Shown: positions 22,596 through 34,924 of the stretch, piece by piece
Layout of the letters: each line of letters begins with the position of its first letter
Numbering within the stretch: the stretch's first letter is position 1
Assembly: GCA_033961575.1 (NCBI GenBank)
Contig: CM066730.1
Coordinates: forward strand, 115,037,523-115,101,522
Reading direction: 5' to 3'
Length of the DNA stretch: 64,000 bases
Source of the DNA: Aselliscus stoliczkanus
Taxonomy: Eukaryota > Chordata > Mammalia > Chiroptera > Hipposideridae
Notes under the pieces: model-generated
Databases searched by the model: none
Told to the model about the DNA's origin: nothing
The model's input: the letters and a program-made list of their open reading frames with translations, nothing else
Position numbers and translations under genes: made by a program

Positions 22596-23023
22596 TGTGT
22601 TTTTTTTTTAAAGATTTTATTGGGGAATTGGTGGAGGGGAACAGCGTTGGGGAATCGGGGAAGGGGAACAGACAAGTTGCTGTCTTTTTGTTCTTCAGTT
22701 TAGTTGCAGAGGATGTTGCTTCACTGTTGGTATCGTCATTGCGCTCTTCCCGGATGAGGCAGATCGGTCGCCGGCCTCCGGATGGTCGCTCATCACCGCT
22801 ATTGGCAGCTGACGCTTGGCTGCGGGCCACTCACTGTAGCCTATGGCAGCCCACTGCAGCAAGGGCTGCAGCCCACACCATCACCGGGACTCGCACAGCC
22901 CAGCTCCAGGTGGAGCTGTTGTTAGCTGTAGAGGGCAGTGTCACTGGCCCTCATGTGGGATCCGAACCAGGGCCGCTGGCATCCCAAAACCAGCGCTTAA
23001 CCAATGAGCCACTCGGCCGGCCC
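22596..23023 (-). mobile_element. tRNA-derived SINE, long form, antisense
   Basis: On the minus strand: head GGGCCGGCCGAGTGGCTCAT, B box GGTTCGGATCC, the long body and the TTCCCCAATAAAATCTT end. TSDs of about 10 bp (TTCATGTACA) lie at 22584-22593 and 23024-23033. A long open frame (22493-23074 on +) runs through it from flank to flank, but it is a by-product of the GC-rich SINE body read backwards. Confidence 0.94.
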
Positions 23024-23091
23024 TTCATGTACATTTTAAGGTCTCTATATTTGCGTATTTGTATCATCCATTAATTTACTTGTAAAAATTT

Positions 23092-23516
23092 TTTTTTTTA
23101 AGATTTTATTGGAGAATTGGGGAGGGAAACAGCATTGGGGAACCAGGGAAGGAGAACAGAGAAGTTGCTGTCTTTTTGTTCTCCAGTCTAGTTGTGGAGG
23201 GCATTGCTTCACTGACCCATGTTGGTATCATTATTGCGCTCTTCCTGGATGAGGCAGATCGGTCGCCAGCCTCTGGACGGTCGCTCACCGTGGCTATTGG
23301 CAGCTCACGCTGGCTGTCGGCCATTCACTGTAGCCTATGGCAGCCCACTACAGCAGGCGCTGCAGTCTACACCACCACCGGGGCTCCCGCAGCCCAGTTC
23401 CAGGTGGAGCTGTTGTTAGCTGTAGAGGGCAGTGTCAGTGGCCCTCATATGTGGGATCTGAACCGGGGCCGCTGGTGTCCAAGCCAGCTCTTAACCAATG
23501 CGCCACTTGCTGGCCC
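23092..23516 (-). mobile_element. tRNA-derived SINE, long form, antisense
   Basis: A second antisense long copy, only about 70 bp from the previous one and in the same orientation. Minus-strand head GGCCAGCAAGTGGCGCAT, B box GGTTCAGATCC, long body, AATAAAATCTT end. Imperfect TSDs (TACTTGTAAAAATTT / TACTTGTATAATTTT) flank it at 23077-23091 and 23517-23531, so it integrated independently rather than by local duplication. Confidence 0.94.
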
Positions 23517-23534
23517 TACTTGTATAATTTTCTT

Positions 23535-24028
23535 ATGCTTCCCCCCTCTTATAAATAATAGACAAAAGCTATGTGTGAACCAAAATAATTATAAACACAG
23601 TAATCACCCATGCCATCACTAACAAAACTGAATAAGACGCTAAAATTAGGCTTAAAATCTTTTAATTTGGATTTCATTAAGCAGATGTAGTCATTCAGTT
23701 TTTTATTCTTAACTGACCTATATTTATTTCTTTCAGGATCTTCTCAGTATTATTAGATTGCTTATATATGAAATTATCTTAATCATGCTTACTTGCATTA
23801 ATACACTATTAACTGTAAAATTTGCATTGGTAGAGTAGAATGAATAACCTAAACAAGATTTAATCATTCTGTTATGAAACATTAAAAGTTGTCTCTTTAA
23901 CTAAAGACTCCTGATTAAAAGATTTTATATAACTCTCTTGTCAGTAAACAAGTTTAATCTAATTGTTACAGCTAAATCTCAAAATCCAACAGAACAATTT
24001 ATCAAACTGTGTTTATAAATTTATAAAA
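23535..24028. other. AT-rich non-coding stretch, nothing recognised
   Basis: No gene or repeat recognised. Confidence 0.5.
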
Positions 24029-24029
24029 T

Positions 24030-24230
24030 TTTTACCAGAGGGTAAAGGAGGAGGGCTGATGGTAGAAGAGGGTAAAGGGGGTAAAATATATGGTGATGGA
24101 AGGAGACTGGCTCTAGGTGGTGAACACAAACTGTAATATATAGATGATGTATTACAGAATTGTACACTTGAAACCTATGTAGTTTTGTTGACCACTGTCA
24201 TCCCAATAAATTTCAATTTTAAAAAATTAT
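24030..24230 (+). mobile_element. L1 3' end, short fragment
   Basis: It carries 'gggtaaaatatatggtgatg', 'gatgatgtattacagaattg', 'acacttgaaacctatgtag' and a terminal CCCAATAAATTTCAATTTT plus A tail. The same end is present in the longer L1 copy at 29045-29957, so the two belong to one bat L1 lineage. Confidence 0.85.
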
Positions 24231-24331
24231 AAAATTAGCTCTTCCACTTCATAGGATCATAATTCTAATTTTTGATAATACCTATACAAGTATCTATTTG
24301 TTTATAATAGGTTTTAAAATATAGCATTATT

Positions 24332-24759
24332 GGGCTGGCCGAGTGGCGCATTGGTTAAGAGCTGGTTTTGGGATGCCAGCGTCCCGGTTCGGATCCCACA
24401 TATGAGGGCCAGTGACATTGCCCTCTACAGCTAACAACAGCTCCACCTGGAGCTGGGCTGTGCAAGCCCTGGGACAGTGTAGGCTGCAGCCCCTGCTGCA
24501 GTGGGCTGCCAGGGCTACAGTGAGCGGCCAGCAGCCAGCGTGAGTTGCCAATAGCCACGGTGGGCGACCATCCAGAGGCGACGACCGATCTGCCTCATCC
24601 GGGAAGAGTGCAATGACGATACCAACATGGGCCAGTGAAGCAACGTCCTCCACAACTAGAGTGAAGAACAAAAGGTCAGAAACTTGTCTGTTCCCCTTCC
24701 CCAATTCCCCAATGCTGTTCCCCTCCCCCAATTCCCCAATAAAATCTTTAAAAATATAT
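24332..24759 (+). mobile_element. tRNA-derived SINE, long form
   Basis: Head GGGCTGGCCGAGTGGCGCAT, B box GGTTCGGATCC, full body and TTCCCCAATAAAATCTT end. TSDs of 13 bp (ATATAGCATTATT / ATATAGCACTACT) are at 24319-24331 and 24760-24772. The 134-codon antisense frame at 24327-24731 lies wholly inside the element and is not a gene. Confidence 0.95.
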
Positions 24760-24772
24760 ATATAGCACTACT

Positions 24773-25235
24773 ATGAAAGTCTAGCTTTTAGAGAAGAAAA
24801 TCATTAAATCATTCCAACCTTCCAATTGAGAAGAATTATATGAAATTAGCTGAGAAGGAATGACTTGCAGCTGCGAGCTTCCCACAACCTGCACATCTTT
24901 ATACACATGCACAGTTGTTTATAAAGCTACTTGAGCAAGTTAGAGAATTAGAGAAATTAAATGTTTGCTTCAGAAAAAAAAAGGCACAGAAAGAAAATTC
25001 ATCCTTCAAAGAAATCCTAATTGAAGTTTCAGAAGAACCTAAGTAGATACCTGTAACTGGGTATAGAATTAGGAAATAAAATTTTAAACCTGAAAGGCAA
25101 TTTTAATCCTGACCATTGAATGTAACTTTGTTTACGAACAGACTTTTAAGAACGAGCCTCTGTAGGTAAATCAAAGTAAATTTGTTGTAAGTCAGGTAAA
25201 AGAAGCACCCCTTTAGATTTAGGATTTTAGAGCAC
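24773..25235. other. Non-coding stretch, nothing recognised
   Basis: No gene or repeat recognised. Confidence 0.45.
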
Positions 25236-25239
25236 AAAA

Positions 25240-25430
25240 TGTGAAATCAAATTGCCTTCAGGTCCTTCTTGTATCAGCTGTATAAGCTAGAGTAAATTAT
25301 TTAGCTTCTCTATCTGTTTCCTCACCTGTAAACACCTTATACGTCTGTTGTAAATATCAACATAATACATACAAAAGGTTTGGAACTGTGTTTTGCACAT
25401 ACTCGTAGTCCTCAATACAGGCTAGTGATT
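25240..25430 (+). mobile_element. MIR SINE remnant
   Basis: 'tagcttctctatctgtttcc', 'tcacctgtaaacacc' and 'gtttggaactgtgttttgca' follow the order of the MIR core and 3' part (usually '...cctcagtttcctcatctgt...'). Old and diverged. Confidence 0.5.
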
Positions 25431-25889
25431 TTTTATTTTAATTGGTAGATAAAATATGAGGAATTTTTTACATTACATAAGACACTATTGTGGCATTTTT
25501 CTAACAACCAATTAGCTGTTCCCACATAAAACTCAAACCTGTATTAACAATAACTACACCAACCTACCACAATAACCCGCATGGTAGGTGATTCTAAGAT
25601 GCTCCTTCCAGGACCACTGCTATTAACCATTAGGCTAAGCAGCTAACATTGCAAAAAAATAGGTTACTATCTTGATTAGATTGCGCTATATATATCTCGT
25701 ATCTTCAATGCTTTTGGAAAGCTTTTGTTTTGTTTTTAATCTTGGCTTGCAACAACTACTCCAAATGTTTGCTTAAAACAAAGAAGGATAATATACAGAT
25801 ATTTTTCATAGAAGTTTGAGGTGGCTAACAAAGGTCATAATAATCTTTAAGTTCACGGTTATTCATCTTGGGTAAATATTAATAGTAAT

Positions 25890-26060
25890 CATCTGGAAAG
25901 CTTTTAAAACATATTAATACCCAGGTCTCAATGCCAGAGTTCTAGTTGAACAACCATCCTTATCCTGGTCCAATTAAATTAGAATCTCTGAGAATGGGGC
26001 TTAGGCATAATTTTTTGTTTTTTTAATTTTTCAGGTAATTCTAAGTGACTTTAAATAGTG
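25890..26060. mobile_element. MER5A-like hAT remnant
   Basis: 'ttagaatctctgagaatggg', 'gcttaggcataat' and 'caggtaattctaagtgac' fit the MER5A (hAT-Charlie, non-autonomous) consensus order. No TIR pair is clear. Confidence 0.55.
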
Positions 26061-26569
26061 AAGGTTGGGTAGGGGCAAGGGGGAGGGATAATTTATATGA
26101 ATTTCCAGCAGTTCCTGTCAGCAATCAAGAATCCTACCACTACGAAGATTAGGTAAGGGAAACACTGGCAAAAAAAAAAAAAGACTCTGGGACCAAGTAT
26201 CAGAACCACCACAATCATGAGAGTAAAAGTATTAAGGGTAGGATACATGGAACAGCAATGTCCAAGGTCGATGACCAGAGCTCTATCCCTAGGTTAAAAG
26301 CAAGCGGAGGTGCCCGTTTCCTTTTGGGGCTGCGCCTGAAGAGTAATAAGGTGAATCAGAAATAAAAGAGTCCTTGTACAGACAACACAGCCTTTAAGTC
26401 ACCTGTATGGCCTAGAAAAATCTCAGGTCCCCAAACTGACCATTCACTGTGATGGCAAGTACCTCCACATGCACAGGAAGGGCCTCCCTGGAGGAAAGGA
26501 ACAACGTTCAAGCCTTCAAATTATAAATAATTTTTTTTTAATACAAAACCCAACATAGAGTCAAAAGTC

Positions 26570-27100
26570 AAAAGAGACAAAATTAGCTAACAAGAACCAA
26601 CAGGGGGTGGAAAAAAGGACGAAAGACAGCCTACCAGGACTCCAAATACTGGAACTGTCTGTCATTGATTGTAAAGCAACCATGCTCGTGGGTCAAGGAG
26701 TTTCATTTTTTTTTAAGACTAGAAAAACTTGGCAGAAAACTAGGAAACTCTAAAAAGCAGCTAAGCAGGTTTGAAAAAGAACCAACCAGAAATTCCACAA
26801 TGAAAAAACAGAATAACCAGAGCTAAGAATTCAATAGATGAATTGAACAGCAAATCAGATATATCTGAAGATTTACTGAATTAAAACATCAAAAGACACT
26901 ATACAAAAAGAAGCAGAGACAGACAGTAATGGAAATTACAAAAGAGACACAGAGAAAACAATGAGATATTCTAAGTTTATTTAAACAGTCCACAAAACTA
27001 GAGAAAGTTAGAAGAATCGCTTGTGTGTCAAAGACTGAGAGAAACAGGTAATCCAAAGATGACCTAAGCCAAAACCACACAAACACCCATTATGTTTTCG
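26570..27100 (+). mobile_element. HAL1/L1 ORF1-like fragment
   Basis: The stretch 'accaaccagaaattccacaa', 'gaattcaatagatgaattga' and 'cagatatatctgaag' resembles the HAL1/L1 ORF1 coding region, rich in Lys/Glu/Asn codons. No open frame survives in this orientation. Confidence 0.5.
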
Positions 27101-27104
27101 CCAG

Positions 27105-28260
27105 GACTTCAAGAACTCTGCTACCAAATGCTTACATACACTTTGGATATCACGCAAAGCTTGTATCTGAATAAATAAATCGCACAGCAAAAGAAATACA
27201 CTGAAATGATAACATATTAGTGAACTAGTTAATATGCTACTTAAAAACACTAAAGGTCCTAAAACTCATTCAAGGACTAAATTAAAAACTATAATTATAT
27301 CGATAAACCTAGCAAATGTCTCAAGTATTAGCTTCTTTATTATTGTATTCCCAAGGTTTCTAATAGTTGTTTTAAAAATCAAGAGAATCAATTAGATTAA
27401 TTTTTTCAGTAAATATGCACCAACAAATAATTTACTATAATCTTCCTTTCAAAAAGAAAATAGAGGTCCTGTTCAAATAACTCCCTGTACATCTGGGAGT
27501 TCTAATCCTAAATCCCTAAAGAATAGAATACATTCTATTATTTTTTTTAATAATTCAAATTAAAGCTTAGTAATAGAAATTTGTACCATGGGTTAAAATG
27601 TAAAAACAAATGCAGTACCAACAGTATTTTTAACAAAATAATTAATGAAAAAGAAGTATTATTAAAAAGATGATCATTACAAGTGTTATTTAAAAACAAA
27701 TTTTATTTAAGAAGTTCATGATAAAGATGTATTTCCCATCAGGTTTCTAATCTGATTAAGAAATAATATTAGCATGAGGGTTTCCCCTATACTCATTAGT
27801 ATGAGCATCTCCCAATGACCAGATCTAGGCAGAAGCCTTTGGGCTCCACCCCTGAGATAGAAAAAAGAAAGTGAAATTTGAGAAATGAATCTCAAAGCAA
27901 ATAGGCAAATGATAACACAGAGTATACCCAAAACCTTCTTCTAGAATTAGTACATATTATGCAGACATTATATGTTATCACTTATTCATATCATATTCTT
28001 GTCTAAACTACACCTTTCCTGAATAGGGTAGAAACAGTCCTGTATTCATCACTTGAATGTTATTTTTTAAAACTCATTATGATATCTAAAAATACGAATA
28101 CTGTATCTAAGTACTTCAAGCCCTACAGGATTCCAACGGTCATCTACCCCTGTTGTTAGATTTTAATAACTGGCTAGAGATTTTAATCATTAAGGAATTA
28201 AAAAACAAACAAAACAAAATAAAGAAACCACGCTCAACACCCCCTCCAATTCCCACCCTT
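27105..28260. other. AT-rich non-coding stretch, nothing recognised
   Basis: No gene or repeat recognised in about 1.1 kb. Short frames only. Confidence 0.5.
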
Positions 28261-28261
28261 A

Positions 28262-28370
28262 AGTCAACTACATCAGAATCCCCAAGTGGAGTCCAGTCAC
28301 TGTTTTTTTTTAAAAAAAACCTCCCAAAGTGATTTCAATGTTCAGTGAGGCTTGAGAACCACTCTATCCA
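28262..28370 (+). mobile_element. MER5-like hAT remnant
   Basis: 'acatcagaatccccaagtgg' and 'gaggcttgagaaccactcta' match the start and end motifs of MER5-type non-autonomous hAT elements (ends near 'ggttgagaaccactg'). Confidence 0.55.
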
Positions 28371-29040
28371 AGATACTACTAGAATTCTAAGGCTTAAAAA
28401 TTAAAATATGCTCAATGACACCCTACCGTCACAGCCAGAAGAGGGCAGCAAGAAGCTATTCTGGAAAATCACGCATAGAAAATGGCATGCTAAAGTAAGG
28501 AGCTATCCTCAGAAAGACCCCACCCGAGATTCCAGTATTCTAGGAGAAATGCCATGCCTCAAGTGGGAACTAATGAATGGTAAGAAACCAAGAGGAGATA
28601 AGACAGCAAACAGATCGAGCTGGAGGAAACAGATAGGTAGCCAGGAAATGTCAAAGAAGTGCCTGGCACAAAAAAAGACCACTCAGTAGATGAAGGGCCT
28701 GAGATTGGACTCACTAGCAAGCAGAAGGTAATTTCTCCAAAATAGGAAGGCAGAAGTTAGAAAAGTTTCTTGAAGCCTCCATCTTCCGTAATAACAATCT
28801 CAGCTGAACTAAAAAAATTGTGTCAATCTTGAGAGGTAGTTTTAGAATTCCCAGAAATTGAATAACTTTAGCATAAAACAGCCTAAAAAAAAAAAATCTT
28901 GAACTGCATTATATAAAGAACCAAATGAGATGTCATAGTGATACACAATGAAGAATATATTTTCATCTTAAACTTGAAACTACAGAATTTATTGCCTTTA
29001 GCAATGGATATATGACTTTATATCGCTCTTCTAAAGGATG
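28371..29040. other. Non-coding stretch, nothing recognised
   Basis: A 93-codon frame at 28408-28689 (+) is Lys/Arg/Ser-rich but resembles no family I know and lacks supporting context. I do not call it a gene. Confidence 0.45.
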
Positions 29041-29044
29041 CCTG

Positions 29045-29957
29045 GGAAAAACAACAAAAAACAAACAATCCGATTAAAAAATGGGCAGAGGACCTGAATA
29101 GACATTTCTCTAAAGAGGACATGCAGATGGCCAATAGACATATGAAAACATGCTCAACATCACTAATCATTACAGAAATGAAAATAAAAACCACCGTGAG
29201 ATATCACCTCACTTGTTAGAATGGCTATCATCATCAAGACAAATAATAACAAGTGTTGGACAGGCTGTAGAGAAATAGGAACCCTCATACACTGCTGGTG
29301 GGAATGCAGATTGGTACAGCTGCTATGGAAGGCAGGCAGAGGTTCCTCAAAAAATTAAGAGTAGAATTACCATATGGCCCAGCAATCCCTCTCCTGGGTA
29401 TCTATCCAAAAAATCTGAAAACATTAGTCCGTAAATATATATTAATACATGCTCTGATGTTCACTGCAGCTTTATTTATGGTGGCCAAAACATGGAAACA
29501 ACCAAAGTGCCCTGTGATAGACGATTGGATAAAGAAGATGTGGTATATAGACACACATTGGAATGCTACTCTCCCATAAGAAAAGTTGAAATAGTGCCAT
29601 TTGAGACGTGGATGGAACTTGAGATTATTATGCTAAGTGAAATAAATCATACAGAAAAAGGTGAGAACCATATGATTTCATTGATATGTGGAATATAAAA
29701 CTGAAAACAACAAAGTAAAAAGACAAATAAGCAAAAACTCAAACATAGACAACAGTTTTGTGGTTAGCAGAGGGAAAGCATCAAGAAGAGTGGTAGATGA
29801 GGGTAAAGGGATCAAATATATGATGATGAAAGAGAACTCACTCGTGGTGAACACACAGTGTGATATATAGATGATGTATTACAGAATTGTACACCTGAAA
29901 CCTATGTAACTTTACTAACCACTGTCACCCCAATAAACTTTAATTTAAAAAAAAATT
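29045..29957 (+). mobile_element. L1 3' part, 5'-truncated
   Basis: It starts inside ORF2 ('atgggcagaggacctgaata', 'gacatttctctaaagaggac') and runs through the ORF2 C-terminal signature (29298-29579: 'LPYGPAIPLLGIYPK', 'TWKQPKCPVIDDW'). It then passes into the 3' UTR, ending CCCAATAAACTTTAATTT plus A tail at 29944-29957. Stops and frameshifts split the frame. The 5' truncation and A tail are typical of L1 retroposition. It shares its 3' end with the copy at 24030. Confidence 0.93.
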
Positions 29958-29959
29958 AG

Positions 29960-31188
29960 GTGTCCCAATTCAGGCAATTATCTACAACCATTTATAACCT
30001 ACATATATCTTGGCCAAAAAAAAAAAAAAAGGCACATCTCTATTTCACAGATTAATTCCTCTTTGTTGGCCATTAGGAAACTCAGAGCTTTTAACAGTCT
30101 TTGTATATTAATATTATTCTTAATTATCCATTTTGTTTGTGCTTATTTTCCAGTCATCCTGGTTTCCTTGGCTATTTACTTTATCTTACTGTATCACTGA
30201 AAAGTACATAAAATCCTCTTTGAAATGAGGCTGAGATTAAGGGAATCAATTAAAACATGACTCAGACTCATCTAACCTTTGCTATTAGATCACTTAGCAC
30301 TTTGTAAGCACTACCAATAATACTACAAATATAATACATGATGTTCAAAAGCGCTCTAGTGTAAGTTTGCCAGTACAAATCCACAATGACTACTATAAAA
30401 AAATAGCACATGGGAGTTTCTGTCATTCTTTATATATGAAGACAGTAGCTCTATTAATACGAACATCTCTGCTGCTAACCACGTAATAATAAAAACAATA
30501 AATTGAACTCAATAATTATACCTTTAACACTCAGACTGGCTGGTATTGAAACAAGTGTCACTTGTTTGTTATTTTAAAAAATTACAAAGAAAGAATTATT
30601 TTGGCTAGAATATTTTGAAAGATATTTTACCTTTAAGGTTTAATGAACACAATTTTTTTCTGACTTTTGACAGAAAAAGAAATGGAAAGATACTCAAATT
30701 TCTCAGAATTTTTTGTTTGAAGATAAAAATTTAGCCTTTGCCCTTTAGTTTATTCAAAAGTAAATACAGCAAAACCTTTTTCTATACCCCCACTTTTTTC
30801 TAGGGGAGTAGAGGAGAAAGACAAACTTGGAAGAGAATAAATCAATTATCAGAGATTTTCACTTATAATCAAAAGTGCCTAGTTGACCACAGCACCCAAG
30901 TGAAATTAATATTCTAACGATCTGTGTGCAAATTTTATAATTGTATAAACTCAATGTATATTACTTTAAATTACTTCATGGAGACTGCTAGTAATACCAC
31001 AATAAAATTCCACATTCAGAATTATGTTTAAATTTCTTGCAAGGAAAGCACCATGCTTAATTCATCTTTGTATCTCTCAATATTTAGCACAATGCCATTG
31101 CTGATCATACATATGGTCCCAGTGAGATCTTTTTCCTTCTCTTTTCATTGTGATATGTATCTTACATACATTATAGTGCATAAAGTAT
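29960..31188. other. AT-rich non-coding stretch, nothing recognised
   Basis: Contains an A run at about 30015-30030. No gene or repeat recognised. Confidence 0.5.
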
Positions 31189-31189
31189 A

Positions 31190-31660
31190 CAGAATATTTA
31201 TAGCAGAATTATTCATAATTCCCAAAAGGTGGAAACCCAGATATTCCTCAATGGATAAACAGATAAATTGTGGTATATACATATAATGGAATATTTTTCA
31301 GCTATAAAAGGGAATGAGTGCTGATGATACATGCAACAACCTGGATGAATGTCGAAAATATGCTAAATGAAAGAAGTCAGACAGTAAAGGTCACATAATG
31401 TGTGATTCCTTTTATATGATATATTCAGAGTGGATAAATCCATAGAGACAAAAATCAGGTTCAAGGGGAATGGAAGAAAGCAGGGAATGAAGTGTGATCA
31501 CCTAATGGAGATGGGATGTCTTTATGGGGTGATGAAAAAATTTTTGAAACTAGACAGAACTCTTGGTTGCTCAAAATTATGAAACATAAATACCACTGTA
31601 TTGTATGATTAATTGTATGCTATGTGAATTGCACTTCAATAAAAAAATATATTTCAAGAA
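31190..31660 (+). mobile_element. L1 3' end (older)
   Basis: 'gcagaattattcataattcc', 'gataaacagataaattgtgg', 'atacaacaac-ctggatgaatg'-type and 'gtgaattgcacttcaataaa' are the usual ORF2 end and 3' UTR of an L1M-type element. The coding part is not open. Confidence 0.88.
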
Positions 31661-31669
31661 AAACTATTT

Positions 31670-33587
31670 GTACAAGTTAAAGTTATAATAAACACCTATA
31701 TGAGTATAATCCACCACCAAAATCAAAATAGAACTCTTCCAGTATCCCTACCCAGAAACCTCTCAAGTGTTCTTCCTTGATCTTCGTTTCTCCATAGAGA
31801 TAAAAATTATCCTGCCTTTTAGTCAACATTTCCTAGCTTTTCTTTATAGCTTTACCGTCTACGTATCCATCCTTAAACAACAGAGTACAATTTCATCGTA
31901 CTGTATGAAATCTTTAACCTTGCTTTCTTACACTCAATACTATGTTTGTAAGATTCATTTACATTGTTGGATGTACCCATAGTTTGTTTTATTGCTTGTA
32001 CAGTCAAGGGAGGTTTGTTTTTTTAATTAAGATTTTATGCATTAAGCTTCCTCCATGTCTTTCCACGGTTTGACAGCTTATTTCTTTTTATTGGTGAGTA
32101 CCATTCCATTGTAGATGGACCACCGTTTATTTATCCATCCATTCACCTAATGAAGAACATCTTGGTTGTTTCCAAGTTTTGGCAATTATGAATAAGGTTG
32201 TTATAAACATTATGTGCAGGTTTTTGCATCAACATAACTTTTCAACTCTTCAAGGTAAATACCAAAGAGTGCAATTGCTAAATATGGTTAAGAGTACATT
32301 TAATTCTGTAAGAGCCTGCCAAAGTATTCTTCAAAATGGCTATAGCATTTAGAATCCCCGCCAGTGATGATTGAGAGTTCCTGTTGTTCCACATCCTCAC
32401 CAACATTTGGTTTTGTCAAGAGTTTTGGATTTTAGCCATTCTAACAGGTGTATAGTGTATAGTAGTATCTCATTATTTTAATTTGCAATTCCCTAATAAC
32501 ATATGAGACTGAGCATATTTTCAGATGCTTATTTGCCACCTATATATCTTTGTTGGTGAGGTGTCCATTCAGATATTTTGCTTTTCTAAATTAGGTTGCT
32601 TGCTTTCTTATTATTGAGTTTTAAGGGTTTCTTTTGTATATTTTGGATATCAGTCTTTTATCATATATACATTTTTAAAGATTATCTCCAAGTCTCTGTC
32701 TTGTTCTTTCAATCTATTAACAGTATATTTTACAGAGCATTAGGTTTATATTTTAACGAAGTCCAACTTAACAGGTTTTCTTTTGTTTCAGATTGTGCTT
32801 TTGGCATGTGTCTAAAAAGTCATACCAATCTGAGAGTCATCTAGATTTTCTGTCAATGTCACCTTTTAGGAGTTTTATAATTTTGTTTAAGATACAGGTC
32901 TATGATGCACTTTGAGGTAATATTTGTGAAAGTTGTAAGATCTGTGTGTGTGTATGTTTGTTTGTTTTTTGCATGAGGGTGTCTTGTTGTTCCAACACCA
33001 TATGTTGAAAAGACTATTCTTTTCCCACCGAACTGACTCAACTTCTTTGTCAAAGATCAGTTGACTACATTTATGAGAGTTGATTTCAGGATTTTCTATT
33101 TTGTATCATTGATCTACATGTTTATTCTTTCACCAATATCACACCATCTTGATTACTGGAGTTTTATAGTAAGTCTTGAAGTCCAGTACTGTTACTCCTC
33201 TGACTTTGTTTTTTTCCTTCAATAATGTGTTGACTATTTGGGGTCTTTTACCTCTCCAAATTTACTTAGAATCAGTTTTTCAATTTCTACAAAATAACTT
33301 CCTGGGATCTAGATTAGGATTACACTGAATCTGTACAGCATGTTGGGAAGAAAAGACATCTAAATCGTATTGAGGTTTCCTATCCAAGAACATGGAATAT
33401 CTGTTTACTTAGATCTTTGATTTTTTTTTTCATCAGAATTTTATCATTTTCCACATTTAGCTATTTTATATAATTTGTTAAATTTATTCTAAGGATTTCA
33501 AATTTTTGATGCTAATCTAAATGTTCATTTTTTGATATCAAATTCCAACCATTAGATTCATACTTATTTTATTTTTTTGTGCTAATA
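31670..33587 (-). mobile_element. L1M ORF2/3' region, antisense (left part)
   Basis: The plus strand reads as antisense L1: 'gagtaccattccattgtaga', 'tggttgtttccaagttttgg', 'ttctaacaggtgtatagtg' and 'ggatatcagtcttttatcat'. Together with the right part it covers roughly 2.8 kb of L1M ORF2 on the minus strand, full of stops. It is interrupted at 33590 by a mariner MITE. Confidence 0.88.
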
Positions 33588-33589
33588 TA

Positions 33590-33670
33590 TTGGGTTGTTG
33601 GAAAAGTCATGACGCATTTTTGCAACGAAAAATATAGAAAAAATAAGTCATGACTTTTCTGACAACCCTA
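33590..33670. mobile_element. Mariner-type MITE inside L1, 81 bp
   Basis: A second copy of the MITE at 18558: left TTGGGTTGTTGGAAAAGTCA, right TGACTTTTCTGACAACCCTA, with TA at 33588-33589 and 33671-33672. It differs from the first copy by a 2-bp indel in the centre and a few substitutions, and one terminal base is changed. It inserted into the older antisense L1 ORF2. Confidence 0.92.
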
Positions 33671-33672
33671 TA

Positions 33673-34490
33673 GATTGCATTGGGCTTTTAATATCAAATT
33701 TCAGTTGTTCATTGCCACTACAGAAGAAATCAACGGACTTTAATATATTAACCCTGTATACTACAACCTCACTATAATAGCTTACTAGTTCCAGAAGATT
33801 TTTTGTTGACTCTTTGGGATTTTCTACATAGGCCATCATGTCATCTGTAAACAAAGTTTATCTATTCCTTCACAATCTGTATCTTTTATTTCCTTTTCTT
33901 GTCCTATTGCTTTAGCCAGGACTTTCAGGATGATGTTGAATGGAAGTGGTCAAAGAGGAAATCATTGTGTTTTTTTCCTGATCTTAACAGGAAAGTATCT
34001 ACTTCCTTACCAGTAAGTATGGTGTTAGGTTACCTATAGGGTTTTTTTAGATGTTCTTCATTAAGTTGAGGAACTAGCTTCAGATGTTTTTATCAGATAT
34101 GGGTGCTAGATTCTGTCAAATGCTGTTTCTGCATCTATTAATATAATCATATAATTTTTTCATATTCAGTCTCTTAATAGTAATGGATTACTTTTTTTTT
34201 TTAATGCTGATAAAGGCTTGCACACCTGGAATAAATTCCACTTGGTCATGGTGTATAATTCTTTATATACATATTTTTTATACAATTGGCCAATATTTTG
34301 TTGAGGATTTCTGCATTTATATTCATATTAGTCTGTAGTTTTCCTTTCTTATGAGATATCTTTGATTTGGTATTAGAGTAATGCTGGAATCACACAATGA
34401 GTAAGGAAGTATTCCCTCTTGCTTCTGTTTTCTGGAAAAGATTGCAGAGAATTGGTATAGTTTTCCTTAAATCTTTAGTAGAATCCAGGA
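33673..34490 (-). mobile_element. L1M ORF2 reverse-transcriptase region, antisense (right part)
   Basis: On the minus strand 33854-33648 encodes 'MFTDDMMAYVENPKEST', the degraded reverse-transcriptase catalytic block (normally F-A-D-D). L1-like antisense sequence continues to about 34490 ('ggataattgcagagaattgg'-type and 'gctggaatcacacaatgagt'). Frames are broken throughout. Confidence 0.88.
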
Positions 34491-34924
34491 CATTTAAAAA
34501 TAAAACATTTAGCTATTCAGGTAGAAATGTGGAAGCAATAATAGTTGCCCATTTTTAAACCCCTAATATCCCCCAGGGAATGGTTCTAATACTTTTAAAA
34601 TAGTATCTTTTTAATCTTTCCAACAAGCCTATAAGTTATTAACTCCCTTATTAGTCTTTTATTATACATTTTTTAAGTGAGCGCAAATAAATTAAGTATC
34701 TTGCCCATGGAAACACAGCTATTATAGTATATACAGATTTGGTATTTTAACCCAAGTATATTTAATTCAACATTTCTTCTATTTCCCCTAGATTGTATTA
34801 TTATTAAAATGAGAAAATTGGGGGTTAGAAAGCAAAATGAGAAATAAAAGGAATAAATTTGACAATTTAGTTTTTGGAGACAGATGGAAGATAACACATT
34901 GCAATACTGTTTATTCTATACATT

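Noticed and set aside
22493..23074. 193-codon open frame on plus, the longest in the window
   Set aside because: It runs from flank through an antisense long SINE to flank. The same protein-like text recurs in other SINE copies (for example near 892-1116, 7329-7661, 10849-11145 and 53500-53880), which shows it is a by-product of the GC-rich repeat read backwards.
24327..24731. 134-codon antisense frame
   Set aside because: It lies wholly in the long-form SINE 24332-24759. No start context, no conservation beyond the repeat.
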